Positions 1 to 9,754 of a stretch of DNA of 64,000 bases are shown here, in pieces; position 1 is the first letter of the stretch; the number at the start of each line of letters is the position of its first letter. The translations under genes and the position numbers were made by a program. The DNA is from Alteriqipengyuania lutimaris (GTDB lineage: Bacteria; Pseudomonadota; Alphaproteobacteria; Sphingomonadales; Sphingomonadaceae). The notes beneath the pieces were generated by a model, which worked only from the letters and a program-made list of their open reading frames with translations, made no database searches and had not been told where the DNA came from. The stretch lies in the NCBI RefSeq assembly GCF_003363135.1, contig NZ_QRBB01000001.1:2454501-2518500 (forward strand), read 5' to 3'.

Positions 1-26
1 CCCCACATGGGGAGAGGGCTATTGGG

Positions 27-482
27 TCAGTTCGACCAGTGTGCGCCGTCCTTCGGCGTCTCCATGATCTCGGTCAGCTGGCCCATCATGTCCTTGGGGT
101 GGAGGAAAAAGATCGGCGTGCCGTGCGCACCGATGCGCGTGGGGCCGAGAATGCGCTTGCCCTTCCCCTCGAACCACTCGCGCGCCGCCTCGATATCTTC
201 CACCTCGTAGCAGACATGGTGCTGGCCGCCGGCGGGGTTCTTGGCGAGGAAGCCGTTGATCGGGCTCGCCTCGTCGAACGGCTCGATCAGCTCGATCTGC
301 GTGCCCTTGCCGACTTCGCCCGTGCTGTCGGGCGTATCGACGAAGCAGACCTTCACGCCCTGTTCGGGCAGGTCGAAAGGCTCGGTGATCCGCACCGCGC
401 CCATCGTGTCGCGGTAGTAGGCAATCGAGTCCGCGATCGAAGGCGTCGCGACGCCGATATGGTTGAGACGGCCGAGTTTCAT
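27..482 (-). CDS. mce: Methylmalonyl-CoA epimerase
   Basis: 151 aa, the usual size for this vicinal-oxygen-chelate (glyoxalase fold) enzyme. It interconverts (2R)- and (2S)-methylmalonyl-CoA between propionyl-CoA carboxylase and methylmalonyl-CoA mutase. The N-terminal LNHIGVATPSI and the later QHHVCYEVEDIEAA carry the expected metal-ligand histidines, and there is a C-terminal glutamate in QLTEIMETP. The ATG abuts the stop of the upstream membrane-protein gene with no gap, and pccB lies just before that, so all three are probably one minus-strand operon. A mutase gene would be expected further left, outside the window. The assignment is firm. Confidence 0.93.
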   Translation of the reverse strand: MKLGRLNHIGVATPSIADSIAYYRDTMGAVRITEPFDLPEQGVKVCFVDTPDSTGEVGKGTQIELIEPFDEASPINGFLAKNPAGGQHHVCYEVEDIEAAREWFEGKGKRILGPTRIGAHGTPIFFLHPKDMMGQLTEIMETPKDGAHWSN

Positions 483-878
483 TCAATCTACTCCGTTCTC
501 CCGGAGGATGGTTTCCATAGCACGAGCTTCAGCCTCGCTCACGCCATGCTCCTCCAAAAACGCGCGATCATCTTCGTTAAAACCGTAGGAATTGGGGTCA
601 GAGGCCCATTCCTCCCGTTCTTGGGGGAGCAAAGTCCGGTTCACCCGGTCAATCGTGTTCGAAGGGTTGTCCGCATCAGCGGCATACTCGGCTGTCCCTG
701 ATTCCATGACGTCATAGTCTAACGCCTCATTCGCAACGCTTTGGGTTTCAGGTTCATACGCTGCGCGAGGCTGGTCCTCGCCCCAGGAAACGTAAACCAC
801 AAACACTAGAGCGAGCACGCCCAACAAAATGATTGGTGCCTTCTCTAGCGCTTCGTCTTCATCGTCATGCCGCTGCAT
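483..878 (-). CDS. Small single-pass membrane protein of unknown function
   Basis: 131 aa. An acidic N-terminus (DDEDEALEK) is followed by one hydrophobic segment at about residues 14-32 and a hydrophilic, acidic tail of about 95 residues. I recognise no domain. I chose the ATG at 878 because GGGAGG lies about 5 bases upstream; a GTG at 893 would add five residues and overlap the pccB stop. It sits between pccB and mce and touches both, so it is co-transcribed with propionate-pathway genes, but nothing in the protein ties it to that pathway. By eye its codons are less GC-rich than its neighbours, which may indicate a later arrival. Confidence 0.7.
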   Translation of the reverse strand: MQRHDDEDEALEKAPIILLGVLALVFVVYVSWGEDQPRAAYEPETQSVANEALDYDVMESGTAEYAADADNPSNTIDRVNRTLLPQEREEWASDPNSYGFNEDDRAFLEEHGVSEAEARAMETILRENGVD

Positions 879-889
879 CAGAACCTCCC

Positions 890-2422
890 TCACAAGGGAA
901 TATTGTCATGCTTCTTCCACGGGTTGCTCAGCTCTTTCCCGCGCAGCTTGCGCAGTCCCAGCGCGATCCGCCGCCGGGTCGAGTGCGGGTAGATGACCTC
1001 GTCGATATAGCCGCGTGAGGCGGCGACGAAGGGGTTGGCGAAGCGGTCTTCGTATTCCTTGGTCTTCTCGGCGATCTTTTCGGGATCGTCGCGGTCCTGG
1101 CGGAAGATGATCTCCACCGCGCCCTTCGCGCCCATCACCGCGATCTCCGCAGTCGGCCAGGCGTAGTTGAGGTCGCCGCGCAAGTGCTTGGACGCCATCA
1201 CGTCGTACGCGCCGCCATAGGCCTTGCGGGTGATGACGGTGATCTTGGGTACGGTCGCCTCGGCGTAGGCGAACAGCAGCTTCGCGCCGTGCTTGATGAT
1301 ACCGCCGAGTTCCTGGCTGGTGCCGGGGAGGAAGCCGGGCACGTCGACGAAGGTCACGATCGGGATGTCGAACGCATCGCAAAAACGCACGAAACGCGCG
1401 GCTTTCTTCGACGAGTTGATGTCGAGCACGCCCGCCAGCACCATCGGCTGGTTGGCGACCACGCCCACGGTGCGGCCCTCGACCCGGCCGAAGCCGCAGA
1501 TGATGTTCGCGGCATGCTTGGGCTGGACCTCGAAGAAGTCGCCGTCGTCGAGCGTTTTCGCGATCACCTCGTGCATGTCGTAGGGCTGGTTCGCATTGTC
1601 GGGGATCAGCGTGTCGAGGCTGGTCTCCTCGCGATCCCACGGGTCATTGCTCGGCATTTCGGGCACCGGCTCGCGGTTCGACAGCGGCAGGAAGTCGAAG
1701 AAGCGGCGCGTCGCCATCAGCGTTTCGATATCGTTCTCGAACGCATCGTCGGCCACGCTGGTCTTGGTGGTGTGCGTCACCGCGCCGCCCAGCTCTTCCT
1801 GCGTGACGACCTCGTTGGTGACGGTCTTCACCACCTCGGGCCCGGTGACGAACATGTAGGAGCTGTCCTTCACCATGAAGATGAAGTCGGTCATCGCGGG
1901 GCTATAGACCGCGCCTCCCGCGCACGGGCCCATGATGACGCTGATCTGCGGGATGACGCCCGACGCGAGCACGTTGCGCTGGAACACCTCGGCATAGCCG
2001 CCGAGCGAGGCGACGCCTTCCTGGATGCGCGCGCCGCCCGAATCGTTGAGGCCGATGACCGGCGCGCCGACCTTCATCGCGGTGTCCATCACCTTGCAGA
2101 TCTTCTCCGCATGGCGTTTTGACAGCGAACCGCCGAAGACCGTGAAATCCTGGCTGAAGACATAGACCAGCCGGCCGTTGATCGTGCCCGATCCGGTGAC
2201 GACGCCGTCGCCCATGATCTGCTGGTCTTCCATGCCGAAATCGGTGCAGTCGTGGACCACGTAGGTATCGAGCTCCTCGAAGCTCCCCTCGTCCAGCAGC
2301 ACATCCAGCCGCTCGCGCGCGGTCAGCTTGCCTTTGGCATGCTGCGCATCGATCCGCTTCTGACCGCCACCCATGCGGGCGGCTTCGCGGCGCTGTTCCA
2401 TTTCGGCAATATTGGCTGACAT
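890..2422 (-). CDS. pccB: Propionyl-CoA carboxylase beta subunit (carboxyltransferase)
   Basis: 510 aa, the normal length for PccB. It transfers carboxyl from carboxybiotin to propionyl-CoA, giving (S)-methylmalonyl-CoA. The tandem crotonase-like N and C carboxyltransferase domains are intact. Typical family segments are [18 protein letters not shown], the acyl-CoA pocket glycines in [16 protein letters not shown], and [20 protein letters not shown] in the C half. I start it at the ATG at 2422, preceded by AGAGGG six bases away; an in-frame extension further upstream reads as low-complexity arginine-rich sequence. The biotin-carrying alpha subunit is not in the window. It leads an operon with the membrane protein and mce. 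Confidence 0.94.
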   Translation of the reverse strand: MSANIAEMEQRREAARMGGGQKRIDAQHAKGKLTARERLDVLLDEGSFEELDTYVVHDCTDFGMEDQQIMGDGVVTGSGTINGRLVYVFSQDFTVFGGSLSKRHAEKICKVMDTAMKVGAPVIGLNDSGGARIQEGVASLGGYAEVFQRNVLASGVIPQISVIMGPCAGGAVYSPAMTDFIFMVKDSSYMFVTGPEVVKTVTNEVVTQEELGGAVTHTTKTSVADDAFENDIETLMATRRFFDFLPLSNREPVPEMPSNDPWDREETSLDTLIPDNANQPYDMHEVIAKTLDDGDFFEVQPKHAANIICGFGRVEGRTVGVVANQPMVLAGVLDINSSKKAARFVRFCDAFDIPIVTFVDVPGFLPGTSQELGGIIKHGAKLLFAYAEATVPKITVITRKAYGGAYDVMASKHLRGDLNYAWPTAEIAVMGAKGAVEIIFRQDRDDPEKIAEKTKEYEDRFANPFVAASRGYIDEVIYPHSTRRRIALGLRKLRGKELSNPWKKHDNIPL

Positions 2423-2474
2423 CGGCATCCCTCTGAAACTTTGCGGGATGCGTTGCACGGCTGGGCCGCGGTGG

Positions 2475-3335
2475 TCAATCGGTGGAGGGCGGCGGAGGGG
2501 GCACAGGATCGCGCGTGTGCGGGTATTGGGTGGCAAACCGCTCACGGCTTTCGGGCGAGCCGACCACGAGGACCGGCGCATCGCCGCAGGCTTCGCGCAG
2601 CTCGCGTTCGGCCTGCGCGCCGATATAGGCGCTGGGCGGCCCGCCCCAGCTCATCGGTTCGCCAAGCCGGGCGCGCGTCTGCCCGCCGACCCGGTCGGTC
2701 AGGATGTAATAGCCCTCTGGATCGCGATCGAGCCCGATCTCGGCGTGGAAAAAGGCGAGCTTGTCCGCCTCCCCATCGCCCTGCGTCGCCCAGAAACAGC
2801 CGTCGCGCAGTTCGACGCGGCCGGACAGCAGGGCCTCGTTCTGCGCGCCCGTGCGGGCCGAGGATGCGGGCCAGTAGCGGATGCCGGGCTTCGCCGCGTC
2901 GGAGACTGCGGGCAGGTTCATCGCGGGAACGAAGGTCCATGAAATGTGCGTGGGGACATCCCAGCCCTGCTCGTCCGCCCATTTTTCGAACTGACTTTGC
3001 GTCATCCCGACGTCGAGGTGGGTCAGCGGACCGTCCGGCCCCTTGCCGGCAAACCCGGCTCCCAGAAGTGCATGCCGTGCCTCCAGCCGGTCATACCACG
3101 CCTGGCCGATCTCACGCGCGTTGGCGGGCGGTGGCGTGGTGGCATCGCGGCGGACATAGTCTTCGCCATCCAGCCGCGCTTGCCTGGCCAGCTGCGCATA
3201 TTCGGGCGTCGGCGCCTCGACCTGCGTCGCGTAGCTTAGCGGTGCGCCCGGCTCCGGGGGTTCGGCCGAGTTCTCCTCGCCCGTTGTCGGGGCGCAGGCT
3301 GCGAGAAGGGCGATCGAGGCGGTGAGGATGCGCAT
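2475..3335 (-). CDS. Putative lipoprotein of unknown function
   Basis: 286 aa. The N-terminus [15 protein letters not shown] is a short signal peptide with a lipobox (LAAC, Cys14), so the mature protein should be lipid-anchored in the envelope. A Glu/Pro-rich linker and a mixed globular region follow, ending in a proline-rich tail ([11 protein letters not shown]). I recognise no catalytic motif. It lies between gor and pccB on the same strand, 52 bases ahead of pccB, and could be read through into it. Confidence 0.72.
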   Translation of the reverse strand: MRILTASIALLAACAPTTGEENSAEPPEPGAPLSYATQVEAPTPEYAQLARQARLDGEDYVRRDATTPPPANAREIGQAWYDRLEARHALLGAGFAGKGPDGPLTHLDVGMTQSQFEKWADEQGWDVPTHISWTFVPAMNLPAVSDAAKPGIRYWPASSARTGAQNEALLSGRVELRDGCFWATQGDGEADKLAFFHAEIGLDRDPEGYYILTDRVGGQTRARLGEPMSWGGPPSAYIGAQAERELREACGDAPVLVVGSPESRERFATQYPHTRDPVPPPPPSTD

Positions 3336-3381
3336 CGTGGCAGGATCGCGGCAGTCGGCTTGACCGCCGCTGAACCCCGTA

Positions 3382-4737
3382 TCAGCGCATCAGCACCAGC
3401 TCTTCCGCCATCGTCGGGTGGATCGCGACGGTCGCATCGAAGTCCGCCTTCGTCAGCCCGGCCTTCACCGCGATCGCGGCGGCCTGCATCATCTCGGGCG
3501 CTTCGGGCGCGATCATGTGGATGCCCACGATCTTGCCGCTGTCGCCGTCGCAGACCATCTTCATCAGGCTGCGCTCGTTGCGGCCCGCGAGCACGTTTTT
3601 CATCGGCCGGAAGTCGGACAGGTACACCTTCACGCTGCCCAGCTTCTCCTTCGCCTCGCCCTCGGTCATGCCGACTGCGGCGATCGGCGGATGGCTGAAC
3701 ACCGCGCTGGGCACGCAGCTGTGATCCACCGCGACCGGATCGCCGCCGCCGAACACGGTTTCGGCAAAGGCCTGACCTTCGCGGATCGCCACGGGCGTGA
3801 GCTGGACGCGATCGGTCACGTCGCCGACGGCGTAGATGTGGTCGACATTGGTCTTGCTGAACCGGTCGACCTTAATCTCTCCGCCCTCGCCCAGCTCGAC
3901 GCCCGCTGTGTCGAGCCCGAGACCTTCGGTGTTGGGAATACGGCCCACCGCGAACATCACGAGGTCGGCTTTCTCCTCGTCGCAATCCGACAGCTTCACG
4001 AAATAGCCGCCATCGTCGCACGGCTTGATATATTCGAAGGTGGTGTTGAAGCGGAACTTGATCCCCTTCGTGGTCGATATCTGCAGCAACCGGTCGCGCA
4101 CCGCCTCGTCATAGCTGCGCAGCAGCCGGTCGCCGCGGTTGACGATGTGAACATCGCAGCCGAACTCGTTGAAAATGCCCGCAAACTCGTTGGCGATATA
4201 GCCGCCGCCTGCAATGATGATCTTCTTCGGCAGTTCGTCGAGATGGAACGCGTCGTTGGAAGAGATCGCGTGTTCGGCACCCTGGCACTCGGGCATGCGC
4301 GGACGCGCGCCGGTGGCGATCAGGATGTGCTTTGCTGTGACTTTCCGTCCACTCGCCAGCGTGATCTCGTGCGGGCCGGTAATCTCGGCGCGCTCCTTGA
4401 AGATCTCGACGTCATGGCTCTCCAGCGTGTCGGTATAGGCCCCTTCGATCCGGGTCACATCGTCGAGCACGTTGTCGCGCAGCTTGATCCAGTCGAAGCT
4501 GCGCTCTCCGATATCCCAGCCGAACCGCTGGCAGTCTTCCAAGTCTTCCGCGAAATGGGCGCCGTAGACGAGCATCTTCTTGGGCACGCAGCCCCGGATG
4601 ACGCAGGTCCCGCCGATCCGGTGCTCTTCCGCGATTGCAACCTTGGCACCCAGCGCGGCGGACACGCGGCTCGCGCGCACCCCGCCCGAGCCTGCACCGA
4701 TGGTGAAGAGGTCGTAATCATATTGGGGGTCGGCCAT
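3382..4737 (-). CDS. gor: Glutathione-disulfide reductase
   Basis: 451 aa FAD/NADPH flavoenzyme that reduces glutathione disulfide in the cytoplasm. The N-terminal FAD-binding segment LFTIGAGSGGVRAS is followed by the redox pair C45/C50 in GGTCVIRGCVPKK. A second Rossmann motif (AGGGYIANEFAG) binds NADPH, and the C-terminal HPTMAEELVLM supplies the His-Glu of the partner active site. The start at 4737 has GGAG upstream and matches the family N-terminus. The GTCVIRGCVPKK pattern is typical of glutathione rather than mycothiol or lipoamide enzymes. It precedes a lipoprotein gene on the same strand. Confidence 0.93.
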   Translation of the reverse strand: MADPQYDYDLFTIGAGSGGVRASRVSAALGAKVAIAEEHRIGGTCVIRGCVPKKMLVYGAHFAEDLEDCQRFGWDIGERSFDWIKLRDNVLDDVTRIEGAYTDTLESHDVEIFKERAEITGPHEITLASGRKVTAKHILIATGARPRMPECQGAEHAISSNDAFHLDELPKKIIIAGGGYIANEFAGIFNEFGCDVHIVNRGDRLLRSYDEAVRDRLLQISTTKGIKFRFNTTFEYIKPCDDGGYFVKLSDCDEEKADLVMFAVGRIPNTEGLGLDTAGVELGEGGEIKVDRFSKTNVDHIYAVGDVTDRVQLTPVAIREGQAFAETVFGGGDPVAVDHSCVPSAVFSHPPIAAVGMTEGEAKEKLGSVKVYLSDFRPMKNVLAGRNERSLMKMVCDGDSGKIVGIHMIAPEAPEMMQAAAIAVKAGLTKADFDATVAIHPTMAEELVLMR

Positions 4738-4807
4738 GTGCGCTCCAGCTTGCAAGAGCGCGGGATATGGCGGGCGCGGGTTGTCTCTTCAACCGTCCCC
4801 CCAGGGA

Positions 4808-5521
4808 TCAATCGTCGATCGCCCGGTTCGCGGGGTCCTGAAATACCGCGAGTGCGAGCGCCGCGACAGTCAGCGTGCGGGCAAGACCCGGATCGGTGCC
4901 GGTCGGCAGGATCAGTTCGGGGCTGCCGTTGAGCTCGAGCGCGCCGACTGCGCGACCGCGCTGTTCGAACACGTAACCGATGGGGGTGAGCATACCCATT
5001 GGCGTGCCCTCCAGTTCATGGGCAGAACGGATCCGCACGATCTCTCCACCGAGCGCGATCTCGCCGTATCTCTCGTAGCGATAGGACGCGGTGCCGCCGC
5101 CGGTCACTTCCTGCAGCTCGAAGCGGGCGGGAATGTTGCGCCCGTCGGCCGTGAATTCGCAGCCATAGGCCATCGGCTTCGTCGTAACCTCGATCCCGTC
5201 GTCGAGCTTGAGCGCACGCTCGCGCATGCGGCAGCGCGCTTCGATGGTCGAGGAGATTTCCGGCCCGGCGATCGCGAAGCGCGCCTTGGCCGAACGCTGG
5301 ATCCAACTATCGAAAAAAGCCAGTCGCCCTTCCGAGCGCTGGTAGGAGCCGTTGTATTCACCGGCTTCGAACTCGCCAGTGTTCCAGCCGTTGAAGCCGG
5401 AAATCCTGGTAGTCGTGACCGAGGAAGGAGTGAAGCTTGCGGGAAGCCGCATCTGCGCGGGCTGGATGGAGGAACAGGCGGCAAGCGCCCAGACCCCCAG
5501 AAGGGGAAAGAAACGACGCAT
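4808..5521 (-). CDS. Putative lipoprotein of unknown function
   Basis: 237 aa from the ATG at 5521. The N-terminus MRRFFPLLGVWALAACSS carries a lipobox (LAAC, Cys16). The rest looks like a soluble periplasmic domain rich in beta-type sequence (RYERYGEIALGGEIVRIRSA), ending in a weakly hydrophobic stretch around LARTLTVAALALAVF. I recognise no family. An ATG 39 bases further upstream would give an Arg-rich, less plausible signal peptide. It is followed by gor on the same strand 70 bases downstream. Confidence 0.68.
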   Translation of the reverse strand: MRRFFPLLGVWALAACSSIQPAQMRLPASFTPSSVTTTRISGFNGWNTGEFEAGEYNGSYQRSEGRLAFFDSWIQRSAKARFAIAGPEISSTIEARCRMRERALKLDDGIEVTTKPMAYGCEFTADGRNIPARFELQEVTGGGTASYRYERYGEIALGGEIVRIRSAHELEGTPMGMLTPIGYVFEQRGRAVGALELNGSPELILPTGTDPGLARTLTVAALALAVFQDPANRAIDD

Positions 5522-5670
5522 GGGAAGAACTTTCACAAAGCGACGCGAGCGGGAGTGCAAGCGCCGTCTCCACGATTGCTACCGGAAATGTGAATGATGG
5601 CTGTCGGGCGAGAGCACGGCTCCACGAACCTCTTCGAGCCGTCGACCAGCAGTTACCTCAAACACCGATC

Positions 5671-6411
5671 CTAGCGGAATTTGACAGCCGGTTCCTCGAT
5701 CGCAAGCTTGCGCGCCACGGAGGCAGTCTGCACCGCAAAGAGGCAGATCAGCAATACGCCCACGGCCCCGACGAAAAAGTCGAAGCCAGTGAACAGGCCC
5801 ACCAACGGAGTCGGGCCCAGCGCGATCATCGCCAGCGTCATCGCAATCAGGATCAAACGCAGTTCGGTGGGGCCCGCCTTCAGGTAGGACAGGCGCAGTT
5901 CGCCCATGACCCTTACCGACAGGAATGCGTGAATGGACATCAGCAGGTAGCCCGCCAGCGCCACCAGCGCGACTTCCAGCTGCACATAGCCCGAAGCACC
6001 GAGCCCCAGCACGACCAGCGTCGTCGCCAGCCCGTCGCAGCTGTGATCGAGGAAATAGCCGTAGCGCGGGCGCTCGATCCGGCGAAAGCGCGCGAGACTC
6101 CCGTCGAGCGAATCGCCGAACCAGTGGAGCACGTATCCGGCGATCGCGAGCCACATCCAGCCATCGCCCAGATTGCTCGCGGCATAGCCTGCGAAGACCG
6201 CAAGCGCCCCGATCATGCCAGCGAAGGTGAGCATGTCCGGCGAAACCCAGCGGGGCATGCGCGCGCACAGGCGATCGAGCAGCCATCTTTCCCCGCGTGC
6301 CAGCACATTCTGCTGCACGCGGTGGATGGGTTGAGGGTTGGCGGGAGAGGCGTCGCCGCTGGATTGTACCGGGTCCATTGTGCGGTCGTATCGCGCGGCG
6401 AAGCGCCTCAT
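5671..6411 (-). CDS. CDP-alcohol phosphatidyltransferase family protein
   Basis: 246 aa integral membrane protein. It has the family catalytic signature in GDSLDGSLARFRRIERPR followed by YGYFLDHSCD, where the DG, AR, G and two terminal aspartates bind Mg2+ and the CDP group. Around this I see about six hydrophobic segments (for example MLTFAGMIGALAVFAGYAA and RLILIAMTLAMIALG). Such enzymes transfer a diacylglycerol phosphate or similar group from a CDP-activated donor to an alcohol; the acceptor cannot be read from sequence. The start is uncertain; ATG 6378 is an alternative. It lies 20 bases after the helicase stop and is likely co-transcribed. Confidence 0.85.
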   Translation of the reverse strand: MRRFAARYDRTMDPVQSSGDASPANPQPIHRVQQNVLARGERWLLDRLCARMPRWVSPDMLTFAGMIGALAVFAGYAASNLGDGWMWLAIAGYVLHWFGDSLDGSLARFRRIERPRYGYFLDHSCDGLATTLVVLGLGASGYVQLEVALVALAGYLLMSIHAFLSVRVMGELRLSYLKAGPTELRLILIAMTLAMIALGPTPLVGLFTGFDFFVGAVGVLLICLFAVQTASVARKLAIEEPAVKFR

Positions 6412-6431
6412 GCAAGCTCTAGCGTGGGTGG

Positions 6432-7820
6432 TTAGCCCTGGCTGCTCGAACGTTCGCCACCGCCGCCGGGACGGCTGTTGCGCCGCCGCTGGCCGCCACT
6501 GCGGTTCTGGCCACCGGCGCCCCCACGACCCTGACCGCCGGGCTTGCCCTTGCGGTTCGGGTGCTTGTTCTTCGGCTTGCGCGCACCTTCGCCGATCGGC
6601 TTGGGGCTGACGCGCTGGCCGCGCTGCTGCTTGGGCGCGGGCTTGGTCGGGCCGACGCCTTCGACCACGGCGCGGAAGTTCTCCGGCAGCGGCAGGCGTT
6701 CGAACTCGGCATCGGTCGTCTTGCGGATATCCTTGAGATACTGCCGCTCGTCCTCGGCGCAGAAGGCAATGGCGATACCGTCGGCCCCCGCACGCGCGGT
6801 CCGCCCGATGCGGTGCACATATTGCTCGGGCACGTTGGGCAGTTCGTAGTTGATGACGTGGCTGACGCCGGGAATGTCGATCCCGCGCGCGGCGACGTCG
6901 GTCGCCACCAGTACCGGGGTCTTGGCGCGCTTGAACTCGTCGAGCGCGCGCTCGCGCTGCGGCTGGCTCTTGTTGCCGTGGATCGCGTTGGCCGCGATGT
7001 TCACCTGCGCCAGCTTCTTCACCACACGGTCACAGCCGTGCTTGGTCCGCGCGAAGACGAGCACGCGTTCGAGCTTGCCGGGGATTTCGTGGCGACCCGA
7101 CAGGATGAGTTCGAGCAGGCTCTGCTTCTCGTCCTGCTGGACCATGAAGAGGTACTGATCGATCCGCTCCGCCGTGGTGCTTTCGGGGGTGACCGAGACC
7201 TGCACGGGGTTGCGACAGTACTGGCTGACCAGTTCCTTGATCGCCTTGGGCATCGTGGCGCTGAAGAACAGCGTCTGACGATCCTTCGGGGTCAGTTCGT
7301 TGATCTTGCGCAGTGCGTGGATGAAGCCGAGGTCCAGCATCTGATCCGCTTCGTCGAGCACGAGGATTTCGACGCCGTCGAGGTTGAAAGCGCGCTGATC
7401 TATGAGGTCGAGCAGGCGGCCCGGCGTCGCGACGAGGATGTCGGTCCCGCGGTGCAGCTTGTTGCGGTCCTTGTTGACCGAGGTACCGCCGACGATCGAC
7501 TGCACCTTGAGGCCCGCGAGCGCGCCGTAATCCTTGGCGCTCTGCGCGATCTGCCCGGCCAGTTCGCGCGTCGGCGCGAGCACCAGCATGCGGCAGGACT
7601 TGAACGGAGTCTGGTTGTCGGCATCGCGCAGGCGATCGATGCTGGGCAGCATGAAAGCGGCGGTCTTGCCGGTGCCCGTCTGCGCGATACCCAGCAGGTC
7701 GCGCCCTTCGAGAACGGGCGGAATGGCCTGCGCCTGGATCGGCGTGGGTTCCTTATAGCCCTGGAGGTCGAGCGCCTGGAGAACGGGCTGCGACAGGCCG
7801 AGGTCTGAAAACTGTGTCAT
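6432..7820 (-). CDS. DEAD-box RNA helicase, RhlE-like
   Basis: 462 aa ATP-dependent RNA helicase. It has a Q-motif region (GYKEPTPIQAQAIP), motif I AQTGTGKT, motif II DEAD (VLDEADQMLDLGF), motif III SAT, and the C-terminal motif HRIGRTARAG. After about residue 375 the tail is basic and Gly/Arg-rich (GGQGRGGAGGQNRSGGQRRR), as in RhlE and CsdA-like helicases that work in ribosome assembly or RNA decay. The start at 7820 gives MTQFSDLGLSQPVLQAL, the family N-terminus. The leader to the next divergent gene is about 270 bases and I see no clear element in it. Confidence 0.9.
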   Translation of the reverse strand: MTQFSDLGLSQPVLQALDLQGYKEPTPIQAQAIPPVLEGRDLLGIAQTGTGKTAAFMLPSIDRLRDADNQTPFKSCRMLVLAPTRELAGQIAQSAKDYGALAGLKVQSIVGGTSVNKDRNKLHRGTDILVATPGRLLDLIDQRAFNLDGVEILVLDEADQMLDLGFIHALRKINELTPKDRQTLFFSATMPKAIKELVSQYCRNPVQVSVTPESTTAERIDQYLFMVQQDEKQSLLELILSGRHEIPGKLERVLVFARTKHGCDRVVKKLAQVNIAANAIHGNKSQPQRERALDEFKRAKTPVLVATDVAARGIDIPGVSHVINYELPNVPEQYVHRIGRTARAGADGIAIAFCAEDERQYLKDIRKTTDAEFERLPLPENFRAVVEGVGPTKPAPKQQRGQRVSPKPIGEGARKPKNKHPNRKGKPGGQGRGGAGGQNRSGGQRRRNSRPGGGGERSSSQG

Positions 7821-8092
7821 AGGAAGTATAAAACTCGCAAAATATGCGGCGCGCAGAGTCACAGCTCGCGCGGCGCGGGTGTCAAAACGACCCGCGTGAA
7901 AAGGGAAGTCTCTGGAAAAGGACCGAAGGGCTGCCGGGAGGGGCTTTGTCAGGCCGCTCGCTTCACGCAGGCGCGCGCTTCGATAGGCCGCAGATGGTGC
8001 ATTGCAGCGGCAAAGTCAATGCGGTCCCTTCGCATTTGCGAAACTCTCTGCTTTCGCGCACGTTGCGAAAGCGAGGAAAGGGGGCATTCGCG

Positions 8093-9175
8093 ATGATCGA
8101 ACCCATCAGCGAAACGATCGACGAGAGCACGGCCTTGCTGGCCGACCCGCTTCACGCTGCGCTCGCCGCGGGGATGGCGGTGGTTCTGGCGCTGGGACTG
8201 CACGCCGCGCTGTTCTTCGTGCTGCGGCGGTTCGCCCGGCGGACCGACGAAAGCGCGGACGATATCGTCGTCCGCCATCTCCATCGCCCTACCCGGCTGG
8301 CGTTCGTCGTCCTGGCGCTGATGATGGCGGCGCGCGAGGTTCCCGAACTGCGCGAAGTGTGGTCCGATATCGCGACCTTCGTCCTGCCCGCCGTGGTCGG
8401 CTGGATGGCACTCGCGATCCTGCGCGCGCTGGTCGAGGCGGCGAAGCTGAAGGCCGACATTTCGGTGGCGGACAATCTCAAGGCTCGGCGCAAGCGGACC
8501 AAGTTGACGATGTTCAGCCGTATCGCGACCTTCATCATCGTCTTCGTGACCATCGGCCTGATGCTGCTGGCGATCCCCGGCGTGCGCGACATCGGGGTGA
8601 CGCTGGTCGCCTCGGCAGGTCTCGCGGGCCTCGCGGTCGGCGCCGCCGCCCAGCCTGCGCTCAAATCGCTGATCGCGGGCGTGCAGATGGCGCTGACCGA
8701 GCCGATCAATATCGACGATGCCGTTGTGCTCGAAGGCGAATGGGGCTGGATCGAGGATATCCGCACCACCTACGTGGTGGTGAAGATCTGGGACGAGCGG
8801 CGGCTGGTGGTGCCGACGAGCTATTTCCTCGAGAAACCCTTCCAGAACTGGACCAAGCAGACCGCGCAGCTGCTGGGCACGGTGTTCCTCCATCTCGACC
8901 CCAAGGCCGCGATCGGCCCGCTGCGCGAGGAATTCCTCCGCCAGGTGGCCGAGAACCCGCGCTGGGACGGCCGCGTGAAGGTTGTGCAGGTGACCGAGAC
9001 GACGCGCGATTCCAAGGAAGTGCGCCTGCTGATGAGTGCGAAGGACTCGCCCACCTTGTTCGACCTCAGGTGCGATATCCGCGAGGGCATGATGGAATGG
9101 CTGGCGGACAACCGCCCGCAGGATTTCGCCAAGCTGCGGCTGGTGGAAGAGGTGGACGCCGACGCGCCTGCCTAG
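8093..9175 (+). CDS. MscS-family mechanosensitive ion channel
   Basis: 360 aa. There are four hydrophobic segments (about residues 20-45, 62-80, 90-110 and 145-165), then the pore-lining TM3 with the Gly/Ala pattern VASAGLAGLAVGAAAQPALK, followed by the beta domain (EPINIDDAVVLEGEWGWIEDI) and the alpha/beta cytoplasmic domain. Such channels open under membrane tension and release solutes on hypo-osmotic shock. The start at 8093 has a G-rich stretch 8 bases upstream; longer in-frame reading adds sequence unlike the family. The gene ends convergently with tspO, overlapping by 4 bases. Confidence 0.88.
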   Translation: MIEPISETIDESTALLADPLHAALAAGMAVVLALGLHAALFFVLRRFARRTDESADDIVVRHLHRPTRLAFVVLALMMAAREVPELREVWSDIATFVLPAVVGWMALAILRALVEAAKLKADISVADNLKARRKRTKLTMFSRIATFIIVFVTIGLMLLAIPGVRDIGVTLVASAGLAGLAVGAAAQPALKSLIAGVQMALTEPINIDDAVVLEGEWGWIEDIRTTYVVVKIWDERRLVVPTSYFLEKPFQNWTKQTAQLLGTVFLHLDPKAAIGPLREEFLRQVAENPRWDGRVKVVQVTETTRDSKEVRLLMSAKDSPTLFDLRCDIREGMMEWLADNRPQDFAKLRLVEEVDADAPA

Positions 9176-9654
9176 GTGGTGGCTTTCGCTCCGAACGGGC
9201 CGTTGAGCTTGAAGATCTTCCAGTTGAGGATCGCCGCGAAGCTGACCCACGCCAGATAGGGCACGATCATCCAGCTCGCCGCGACCGACCATTCGCGCAG
9301 GAAAATCGTCAGCGCGAGCACCGAAGCCCACAGGAACGGCACCTCGACCAGCGCCCAGTCGGGGCGTTTCGCAGTGAAGAACAGCGGCGACCACAGGAAG
9401 TGGAACAGCCCGTTCGCGAGATAGAGACCGATCAGCAGCGGGCGATCGCTCTCGGGTGCGCCATTCCATGCGAGCACGAAAGCCCAGCCCGCCAGCGCGA
9501 GGATGGTCGTCCACGCGGGGCCGAACAGCCAGTCGGGCGGCTGCCAGCTGGGCTTGGCGAGATCGTGGTACCACGCGCCGATCTTGGTCAGCAGCCCGCC
9601 GCCGGCAGTAAGGACCAGCGCCCACACCACGGCGAAGATGATCGGGAAGGTCAT
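9172..9654 (-). CDS. tspO: TspO/MBR family tryptophan-rich sensory protein
   Basis: 160 aa with five membrane segments and the family's conserved W/P-rich loop (WYHDLAKPSWQPPDWLFGPA) and LYLANGLFHFLWSPLFF. TspO proteins bind and degrade porphyrins. In Rhodobacter sphaeroides TspO is an outer-membrane regulator of photosynthesis genes that responds to oxygen. Presence with hemA, bciA and a LOV regulator elsewhere in this window fits a tetrapyrrole link, but it is not next to any of them. It overlaps the tail of the mscS gene by 4 bases, with no shared transcription. Confidence 0.9.
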   Translation of the reverse strand: MTFPIIFAVVWALVLTAGGGLLTKIGAWYHDLAKPSWQPPDWLFGPAWTTILALAGWAFVLAWNGAPESDRPLLIGLYLANGLFHFLWSPLFFTAKRPDWALVEVPFLWASVLALTIFLREWSVAASWMIVPYLAWVSFAAILNWKIFKLNGPFGAKATT

Positions 9655-9754
9655 GGCCGAACGCTACGCGCGCTCGTCACCTCTGACAATGATGTTGCCT
9701 ATCGGACAGTCCCATTCGGTACGCAGGAGCGCGAGAGCAGCCTGCGCTGTCCGG

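Noticed and set aside
3418..4932. Open frame of about 500 codons antisense to gor
   Set aside because: Rich in His/Asp/Arg as expected from the complement of GC-rich codons; gor motifs are all on the other strand.
7949..9625. Minus-strand frame across the MscS and tspO region
   Set aside because: Shadow of the plus-strand channel gene; no membrane segments or motif.
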